This document shows positions 5,187-10,307 of a stretch of DNA of 10,307 bases, piece by piece. The position numbers were made by a program, and so were the translations under genes. This DNA is from Deltaproteobacteria bacterium (GTDB lineage Bacteria > Desulfobacterota > DAOWNY01). The stretch is taken from NCBI GenBank assembly GCA_030642325.1, contig DAOWNY010000044.1, forward strand, positions 1 through 10,307. Direction: 5' to 3'. The notes beneath the pieces are model-generated. The model ran no database searches and was not told the DNA's origin. It worked only from the letters and a program-made list of their open reading frames with translations. Every line of letters starts with the position of its first letter. Position 1 is the first letter of the stretch.

Positions 5187-6854
5187 TTGAAAATTAAAAT
5201 GGTACGTCCCCACTATTATCCAGTATTTTTTTTGTTGATTTTAATAATTACAGGGTGTGCCACCGGGAAAAGCACGGAAATTTCCGGCCGTAATGGGGAG
5301 GCTTCAGATAAGCTTCCCCCCCTCCCCTCTCAGGGGATGGAAGAGCTGCTGATTACCCAGACTGAACCGGAAAAGGTTCTGCCTTTCCGGAAAGAGGGGG
5401 CCAAACTTATTTCGTTAAGCCTGCGGGATGCGGAGATTAAGGAAGTTTTACTTGCCCTTGCAAAAAAAAGCGACTTCAACGTCATCGTGGATCCCGATGT
5501 TGGCGGAAATGTAACGGTAGATTTGCAAAGGGTGACCTTAAAGGAAGCGCTTGACTCCCTGCTTGATCCCCTCAACCTTGATTACCGGAAGCAGGGAAGG
5601 TTCATCCGGGTATTGAGGCCTCGGATGGAAACCAGGATATTTATTTTCAATTATGTCTCAATTAAGCGAAAAGGATCCGGAAGATTAACGGTTAGCGGCG
5701 GTGTTTCCGAGGCGGAGGGAGATGATGGCGGTAGTGGAGGAGGGTCGGGAGGGGTAGGAGGTGAGGAGGAGAGTGAGGCGGCCATTCAAACGGAAAACGG
5801 AGTATATCTCTGGAGAGATATACAGGGTAGTTTGGAAACGATAATTTTTGGGGACAGCGAGGATAGCAAGAAAGAGACCGGTGCCGCATGGAGTCGGGGG
5901 GACGAGCGTGGAAAGAGGTTGGTGGCAAATCCCATGGCGGGAATAATATTAGTTAAAGCTTATCCCGACGTAATTGAAGAGGTTGCTGAATTTTTACTAA
6001 AAATTGAGGCTTCGATTAAAAGGGAGGTAATCATCCAGGCCAAGATAGTTGAGATAACCCTCGATGACGCATACGAAATGGGGATTGACTGGAATGCCCT
6101 GACAAAGATTGGTGCACTCGATGGAAACCTGGCAGGTGAGTGGGTTTTTGGCCAGAATTTAAACCCGGCGACCGGGATTTTTCAGATCGGCGTTACCAGC
6201 GGTGATTTTACCGGGATTTTGGATGCCATGGCCGAACAGGGGAGTGTCAACATGCTGAGCAGTCCACGGATCTGCACCCTCAACAACCAGAAGGCAATTA
6301 TTAAAGTGGGGAGGGAAGAGGTATACTGGGAGACGGAAACCCAACGTTCCGAAGAATACGGGTGGGTGGTGGAAGGTGCGGAGTCCAGGACCATCACAGT
6401 GGGAATAGTGCTTGATGTTACCCCCCAGATAGGCCCCAATGGCAGTCTGACCATGCATGTTCATCCCAGCGTATCGGAAGTAACGGGACAGTCGGTCTCC
6501 CGTTTCGGGGACACCCGACCGGTTTTGGATGTGAGAGAAGCAGATACCATGGTAAGGGTAAATGATGGTCAAACCATCATAATCGGGGGGATGATGAAGG
6601 ATAAGAAGACGGAGCAGATTATCAAGGTTCCTTTTCTCGGGGATATTCCTTTTCTCGGTAAACTATTTCGTTACACAGGGCAGAGTACCCAAAAAACGGA
6701 GTTGGCAATTTTTCTCACTCCCACCGTTCTTATGGGCAAAAGGGTGGATGATCTGACACGACAGGAAGAAAGACAGTTAAAAGAGATGGAGCGGGAATTT
6801 CACTTGGGTGGTCAACCAGGGAAATACGGAGTCGGGGGAGAATTTTTTCGGTAG
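5187..6854 (+). CDS. Lipoprotein secretin, MshL/GspD family
   Basis: This is the outer-membrane gate of the system. From TTG 5187 the protein is 555 aa with a classic lipoprotein signal: basic MKIKMVRPH, hydrophobic YYPVFFLLILI, lipobox ITGC, mature Cys24. Residues below follow this start. An N0/STN-type domain covers about 70-145 (ISLSLRDAEIKEVLLALAKK; VDPDVGGNVTVDLQRVTLKE). It is followed by an MshL-like segment (TRIFIFNYVSIKRKGSG, from about 149), a Gly/Ser/Glu low-complexity linker (about 176-197), and GVYLWRDIQGSLETII. The secretin domain proper spans about 275-515: REVIIQAKIVEITLDD, VNMLSSPRICTLNNQKAIIKVG, VGIVLDVTPQIGPNG, and the C-terminal VNDGQTIIIGGMMKDKK with VPFLGDIPFLGKLFR and LAIFLTPTV. 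Self-lipidation could replace a separate pilotin, none being seen here. It lies 14 nt from the ATPase gene. Alternative starts are ATG 5154, 5172 or 5199; all keep the signal peptide. Confidence 0.92.
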   Translation: MKIKMVRPHYYPVFFLLILIITGCATGKSTEISGRNGEASDKLPPLPSQGMEELLITQTEPEKVLPFRKEGAKLISLSLRDAEIKEVLLALAKKSDFNVIVDPDVGGNVTVDLQRVTLKEALDSLLDPLNLDYRKQGRFIRVLRPRMETRIFIFNYVSIKRKGSGRLTVSGGVSEAEGDDGGSGGGSGGVGGEEESEAAIQTENGVYLWRDIQGSLETIIFGDSEDSKKETGAAWSRGDERGKRLVANPMAGIILVKAYPDVIEEVAEFLLKIEASIKREVIIQAKIVEITLDDAYEMGIDWNALTKIGALDGNLAGEWVFGQNLNPATGIFQIGVTSGDFTGILDAMAEQGSVNMLSSPRICTLNNQKAIIKVGREEVYWETETQRSEEYGWVVEGAESRTITVGIVLDVTPQIGPNGSLTMHVHPSVSEVTGQSVSRFGDTRPVLDVREADTMVRVNDGQTIIIGGMMKDKKTEQIIKVPFLGDIPFLGKLFRYTGQSTQKTELAIFLTPTVLMGKRVDDLTRQEERQLKEMEREFHLGGQPGKYGVGGEFFR

Positions 6855-6868
6855 AAAAGGGGAAGCCA

Positions 6869-8584
6869 ATGTACAAAAAGATTTTTGGATTGAGGGATAA
6901 ACCATTCTTGATGACCCCGGATCCCGCCTTTTTGTTCTTGGGAAAAGAGCACCGACAGGCACTGGATCACCTTTTTTACGGAATTGAATATCGGGAAGGT
7001 TTTATTCTGGTGACCGGAGATGTGGGAGCAGGCAAGACCCTTCTTTGCCGGGTATTATTGAAGGAGCTGAATAAAAGGGATACAAAAACCGCCCTGATAT
7101 TAAATCCCTCTCTTTCTGAGATCGAACTTCTCAAGGCCATTGTGGAGGACCTGGAAATTGAAGGAGGAAAAAATTCCAAAAAAGAGATTATTGACAGTTT
7201 AAACCGGTTTTTACTAAAGCAGCACTCCCATGGAAAAAATGTAAGCGTGATTATTGATGAGGCACAGAATCTTGCCCCCGAAGTATTGGAAGAGATAAGA
7301 TTGCTTTCAAACCTGGAGACGGAAAAAACCAAACTCCTCCAGATCATTCTGGTCGGCCAGCCGGAATTGGGCAGACTTATTGATCTTCCATCCTTGAAAC
7401 AGCTGAAACAGAGAGTTGCCATAAGGTATCACCTGGGTCCGCTTGGCAGGCAAGAGACCGAAAAATATATCTACCACCGGTTGATGGTGGCCGGTTCCAA
7501 CGGACAGATCAGTTTTACCCCGAAAGCGTTAAGATTAATTTACAATTATTCCGGGGGAATTCCCCGTCTGATCAATTCAATTTCAGAAAAGGCATTGCTC
7601 GGAGGTTATGTGGAACAGACCTTAAAAATTAGAGCGGGTCTGATAAAAAAGGCAATTGAAAGTTTGCAGGGTAAAGAAAAAAAAGAGTGGTTTCTGCCTA
7701 ACATATTTTCAAGTGCTAAAATATGGGTAACCGTTGCTTTAATTTCTGCATTCATTCTGGGGGGTATACTGGAAGGAAAGATCACCGGTTCCCAGGGAAT
7801 AAGACCGCTTATACCCGATGCACTGCTTTTTAAGGAAAACCTGTCTGACGAGAAAAAATCATCGACCCGGATTAATATTTCACCGCCGGCGGCAATGTCC
7901 GGCCAAACCGGGCTTATTCCGGGCTTTAGCAAATGGGGGATCATGAGAGAACTGTATCACGGTGATTGCATCCTCGAATCTTTGACTACCTTGCTTATGA
8001 TGTGGGGATATGAAGAGGAGGAGTTGATTGAGGCTGTTGCTGCCTGGAAGGAGGAGCCCCTAAAGGATTTTAGTGTCTGGGAGAAGGCAAAGGATTATGG
8101 CCTGGAGGCAACTTTTTTTAAGACCTCCCTGCCACAACTGAAAAAAATGAATTATCCCGGGATTTTAAAGTTGAAGGAGAAAAATGATCCCGATTCTTTT
8201 CACTGGGCGGTGTTGATTAAAGTTAACGAAGACCGGGCGATCATTGCCAGTCCAAGGCTGGGGAAAATAGTATGTTCTTTGGGCGACTTAGGGAAGATGT
8301 GGCAGGGAGCTGCCATTATTCTCTGGAGGGATCTTGACGGGATAACCGCCAATTTAAAACGGGGGGCCAGAGGAAAGGATGTAGAAATGCTCCAGCAAAG
8401 GTTGAAACATATAGGATATTTCCGGAATACGCCCGTTACCGGTTACTACAGTGGATATACCCAGCGGGTGATCAAAGATTTTCAGAAAAAATATAAACTT
8501 ACGGTAGATGGGATGGTGGGGGTCAAAACCCGTATGGCACTTTATCGGATTTTTGCAGGAGACTCAACCCCCGAATTGCTGTAA
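6869..8584 (+). CDS. gspA: ExeA/GspA-type AAA+ ATPase with C39-like and peptidoglycan-binding domains
   Basis: The 571-aa protein has the full ExeA architecture. The cytoplasmic AAA+ domain (1-265) begins YKKIFGLRDKPFLMTPDP and has Walker A GDVGAGKT (50-57), Walker B VSVIIDEAQ (125-133), sensor LVGQPEL (161-167), LKQRV, and a sensor-2 GGIPRLIN (229-236). One transmembrane helix follows (about 285-301). The periplasmic part has a C39-peptidase-like domain (about 355-487) with Cys367 and His445. The usual upstream Gln is replaced by Glu361 and the Asp of the final DP motif by Ser461, so proteolysis is doubtful. A PG_binding_1 domain closes the protein (about 495-558: LKRGARGKDVEMLQQRLK, TGYYSGYTQRVIKDFQKKY, VDGMVGVKT). 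In Aeromonas, ExeA with ExeB binds peptidoglycan and is needed to assemble the secretin. The same role is inferred here from its place directly behind the secretin gene. GGGGA at 6859-6863 is the ribosome site. MshM, at the same locus position in MSHA clusters, lacks the periplasmic part. Confidence 0.93.
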   Translation: MYKKIFGLRDKPFLMTPDPAFLFLGKEHRQALDHLFYGIEYREGFILVTGDVGAGKTLLCRVLLKELNKRDTKTALILNPSLSEIELLKAIVEDLEIEGGKNSKKEIIDSLNRFLLKQHSHGKNVSVIIDEAQNLAPEVLEEIRLLSNLETEKTKLLQIILVGQPELGRLIDLPSLKQLKQRVAIRYHLGPLGRQETEKYIYHRLMVAGSNGQISFTPKALRLIYNYSGGIPRLINSISEKALLGGYVEQTLKIRAGLIKKAIESLQGKEKKEWFLPNIFSSAKIWVTVALISAFILGGILEGKITGSQGIRPLIPDALLFKENLSDEKKSSTRINISPPAAMSGQTGLIPGFSKWGIMRELYHGDCILESLTTLLMMWGYEEEELIEAVAAWKEEPLKDFSVWEKAKDYGLEATFFKTSLPQLKKMNYPGILKLKEKNDPDSFHWAVLIKVNEDRAIIASPRLGKIVCSLGDLGKMWQGAAIILWRDLDGITANLKRGARGKDVEMLQQRLKHIGYFRNTPVTGYYSGYTQRVIKDFQKKYKLTVDGMVGVKTRMALYRIFAGDSTPELL

Positions 8585-8605
8585 GACAGGGGAAAAGAGT
8601 ATGGG

Positions 8606-8669
8606 CAATCAGCCCTCGGATGGAAAGGGGCCGCGGTATCAGAAATGTTGCCCGGGGCAGGGCTGATTG
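8606..8669. repeat. 11-bp inverted repeat with nested structure in the gap before the TPR gene
   Basis: CAATCAGCCCT (8606-8616) and AGGGCTGATTG (8659-8669) are exact reverse complements, 42 nt apart. The loop can form a further short stem (GGGC 8628-8631 with GCCC 8650-8653) and holds the palindrome CCGCGG (8631-8636). No T-run follows, so a simple terminator is unlikely. It is the only notable structure in the 239-nt gap 8585-8823. In the rest of the gap I see AT-rich sequence, a poor TTGAGC (8781-8786) without a good -10, and GGAA (8815-8818) before the next start. Confidence 0.55.
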
Positions 8670-8823
8670 GTTTAGGGTGATATTGTCGGTTTAACTTTTT
8701 GAAATTTTTGTCTGGTTCAACGGCAATCAAATCTTAAGGCGCTCAACCGGTTGCATGAATTATATTTTTTACCGTCGAATTTGAGCGAGGCCGTTTATTT
8801 CATAAGCTAAATACGGAAATGAG

Positions 8824-9927
8824 ATGAGTTTAATAGAAAAGGCCTTGAGACAGGCAGAAAAAGATGGGGAAAGATATCCGGCGAAACAAGCGCAAATTCC
8901 TTTGCCCCCAGTGAAAAAAGGGGTAAAGAGAATTTTGATTGAAAAAAGATTGATTATTATTGCAGGATGCTTTTTTTTAACCGTTGCTATTTTGAATTTT
9001 TCCTGGGTTTTCCAAAATCCGAGAGAAGCCCTGCTGGCTGCAAAAACAGTTCAGCAGGTGACAATTGCCCGGAACATAGCCACGAAGGCTGCCGGTTTTC
9101 CGGTTGCAAAGGAAGAAGAAAGAAAGGCAGCCGAATCAATGCCCGGGAAAAATGAGAATCTCAGGACTTGTAATTTAAGTGAAACAAAGCTCTCCCAAGA
9201 GAAATATCCATTAAAAAAAGAGAAAGACATCTCGCCTTCTTCCCCACCGGATAATCCGGGGGGGAAGGCGTTAGCCCCCTCTCCTGATATCAGAGGCATT
9301 GTGATTTCACCCACCAAAGAGAAAATTATCGAAAAAAAACCCGGTCCGGATAAGCTGTTTAATTCGGCAGTAGCCCATTCCAGGGAGAATAGACTTGAGG
9401 AGGCGTTAAATGAATATGCAAACGTTCTTGCCCTCGATCCTTTTTATGGGGATGCATACAATAACCGGGGGGTAATCTATCAAAAAATGGGGAAATTGGA
9501 CCTCGCCATTAAGGAATACCGGGAGGCCCTTTCCATTGACCGGAAAAATGAAAAAGCGCTTAACAATCTGGGAATTGCCTGCTATCGCAAAAAAAATTAT
9601 GAGAAGGCGATAAATTGGTATCGAAGGTGCCTGGAGATCAACCCCCAAAATTTGCCGGCTCATAACAATCTGGGAATTGCCTGCCAAAAAACAGACAGAC
9701 CGGAGGAGGCCAGGGCCGTTTTTTTAAAGGCCCTGAGGATTGATCCATGCCATGGCGAAACCCATTACAATCTTGCTTCTTTTTTCGAAATCCAGGGGGA
9801 TGCCGGCAGGGCAATCCTGCATTATCGAAAGTTTATGGAATGTTCCTCAGAATATTACCCCCAATTAAAAAATAGAGTTAATGACCGGATCAGATTGCTC
9901 AGATATCACCTCGAAAAGATTAATTGA
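8824..9927 (+). CDS. Membrane-anchored TPR protein, GspB/MshN-like position and N terminus
   Basis: The 367-aa protein begins MSLIEKALRQAEKD, close to the short conserved cytoplasmic start of GspB/ExeB-type proteins (MS-x-I-L-x-A-L-x-x-A-E). It then has a basic stretch, one transmembrane helix (about 42-63), a low-complexity Lys/Pro/Ser linker (about 85-172), and a C-terminal periplasmic TPR array of about five 34-residue units (about 176-341). Examples are YNNRGVIYQKMGKLDLAIKE, LNNLGIACYRKKNYEKAINW and HNNLGIACQKTDRPEEARAV. Lying immediately after an ExeA-type ATPase, it is the likely partner. ExeB/GspB and MshN occupy this position in type II secretion and MSHA loci, and MshN also carries TPRs. 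The classic GspB periplasmic domain is not seen, so TPRs may stand in for it. A 22-bp DNA repeat links units 3 and 4. GGAA (8815-8818) lies 5 nt before the start. It is separated from the ATPase gene by 239 nt, so co-transcription is not certain. Confidence 0.82.
   Translation: MSLIEKALRQAEKDGERYPAKQAQIPLPPVKKGVKRILIEKRLIIIAGCFFLTVAILNFSWVFQNPREALLAAKTVQQVTIARNIATKAAGFPVAKEEERKAAESMPGKNENLRTCNLSETKLSQEKYPLKKEKDISPSSPPDNPGGKALAPSPDIRGIVISPTKEKIIEKKPGPDKLFNSAVAHSRENRLEEALNEYANVLALDPFYGDAYNNRGVIYQKMGKLDLAIKEYREALSIDRKNEKALNNLGIACYRKKNYEKAINWYRRCLEINPQNLPAHNNLGIACQKTDRPEEARAVFLKALRIDPCHGETHYNLASFFEIQGDAGRAILHYRKFMECSSEYYPQLKNRVNDRIRLLRYHLEKIN
9561..9684 (+). repeat. 22-bp perfect direct repeat exactly one TPR unit apart
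   Basis: The same 22 bases (beginning TAACAATCTGGG) occur at 9561-9582 and 9663-9684. The copies are offset by 102 nt, which is 34 codons, the length of one TPR. They encode NNLGIAC in two successive units with identical codons, while the rest of the two units has diverged. Confidence 0.85.
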
Positions 9928-10307
9928 CCAATTGGTGACGGAAAAGAGGAAAACATTAATCGCAACTGCTTAAGAAACCGGCAGCGGGAATCCAGCCTTT
10001 CTTCTCCGGCACAGGCAGGTTGATCTCTGAATTTCGAGTAATTACCATTAATCAATTCTCAGTTTTCCTTACGGTGCCCCCTTGAATTGCAAAGTGGATA
10101 GATTTTTTTCTGATATTCCCAACTTCTCAAAAATATCTGATTATTGTCATTGCAAGTGAAGCAAAGCAAGCTCTTTTCTGTGCGAGGAGATTGCCTCGGC
10201 GCCAAAGGTTCCTGGAAATGACAGTGTGTTTGTGTTACCCGGCTTTTTGGGAAGTTGCTTAAAATGTTTGAATCTTCACTGCTCATCTGGTATTTTAATC
10301 CTGTTAT
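9928..10307. other. Non-coding 3' region
   Basis: These 380 nt hold no convincing gene on either strand. The frames present are short, with no ribosome sites and no recognisable family. Contents are a 10-bp palindrome ACCAATTGGT overlapping the end of the TPR gene (9927-9936), a GCGGGAATCCAG motif (9984-9995) like half of a common dispersed repeat, AT-rich sequence able to form only weak stems (about 10028-10055), and the palindromic repeat at 10145-10223. No strong intrinsic terminator was found for the upstream operon. Confidence 0.6.
10145..10223. repeat. Degenerate dispersed palindromic repeat (TCATTGCGAG-type)
   Basis: This 79-bp element is bounded by TGTCATT (10145-10151) and its reverse complement AATGACA (10217-10223). 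Its left part, TGTCATTGCAAGTGAAGCAA, and its inner GAGATTGCCTCGGCGCC (from 10187) closely match a widespread bacterial repeat that I recall as TGTCATTGCGAGCGAAGCGA ... GAGATTGC-TCG ... GCAATGACA. Three differences from that remembered consensus in the left arm fall at CpG positions, as if an old copy is decaying. The consensus is from memory, not from a search. Confidence 0.6.

Noticed and set aside
6159..6572. 137-aa minus-strand frame inside the secretin gene
   Set aside because: It lies wholly under the best conserved part of the secretin; its composition is that of an antisense shadow.
6976..7422. 148-aa minus-strand frame inside the ATPase gene
   Set aside because: It is antisense to the Walker A/B region, Ser/Phe-rich and family-less, as expected for a shadow frame.
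8720..8823. Sigma-54 type promoter before the TPR gene
   Set aside because: GG and GC elements near 8738-8753 do not have the required 10-nt spacing.
10028..10060. AT-rich nested stem (GAATT/AATTC with TAAT/ATTA) as operon terminator
   Set aside because: Stems are AT-rich with bulges and are followed only by a short TTTT; stability is too low to call.
10059..10286. 75-aa open frame on the minus strand at the 3' end
   Set aside because: It overlaps the palindromic repeat, has no recognisable domain and no ribosome site of note; most likely chance.
1..10307. CRISPR array, tRNA, rRNA, transposase or phage gene
   Set aside because: No spaced direct-repeat array, cloverleaf, rRNA motif or recombinase/transposase signature was seen on either strand.

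Overview
The window is one strand-consistent block of genes (all +) that encodes most of the structural core of a type IV filament machine of the type II secretion / MSHA-pilus kind. It suggests a Gram-negative (diderm) bacterium: there is an outer-membrane secretin with a lipoprotein signal, a peptidoglycan-binding inner-membrane ATPase, and inner-membrane assembly proteins. Base composition is moderate (mid-40s % GC by eye). A degenerate copy of a dispersed palindromic repeat sits at the 3' end, of a kind I remember from Desulfobacterota (former Deltaproteobacteria), Nitrospirota and other lineages. That taxonomic guess is weak, because no marker gene is present.

Layout: (1) 116-2102, three consecutive prepilin-like genes, each with a short leader, a prepilin-peptidase site, a hydrophobic N-terminal helix with Glu5, and a GspG-type C-terminal region. 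The third carries an extra beta-rich domain of about 90 residues. (2) 2137-4999, the inner-membrane assembly platform: a PilM-PilN (MshI/GspL-like) fusion, a PilO/GspM/MshJ-like protein and a PilP/GspC/MshK-like clamp protein. (3) 5187-6854, a lipoprotein secretin of MshL/GspD type. (4) 6869-8584, a full-length ExeA/GspA-type AAA+ ATPase with transmembrane, C39-like and peptidoglycan-binding parts. (5) 8824-9927, a membrane-anchored TPR protein whose N terminus resembles GspB/MshN. (6) 9928-10307, non-coding, with a dispersed repeat.

The order PilM/N - PilO - PilP - secretin - ATPase - TPR protein is collinear with mshI-J-K-L-M-N of Vibrio MSHA loci. However, the ATPase has the ExeA domain architecture rather than the short MshM form, and the pilins look like GspG pseudopilins. 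The locus is therefore best read as a hybrid or atypical type II secretion system. Proposed working model (inference): the GspG-like proteins form a periplasmic pseudopilus on the PilMN/PilO platform; the PilP-like protein links that platform to the secretin; the ATPase and TPR protein open or grip peptidoglycan so the secretin can assemble. The assembly ATPase (GspE/PilB), the polytopic platform protein (GspF/PilC) and the prepilin peptidase are not in the window and should lie upstream or elsewhere.

Several starts were moved from the longest ORF on the basis of Shine-Dalgarno spacing and leader length, including likely TTG starts for the second pilin and the secretin. Non-coding structure includes a perfect 10-bp hairpin before the secretin, an 11-bp inverted repeat before the TPR gene, and a 22-bp direct repeat exactly one TPR unit apart inside the TPR gene.
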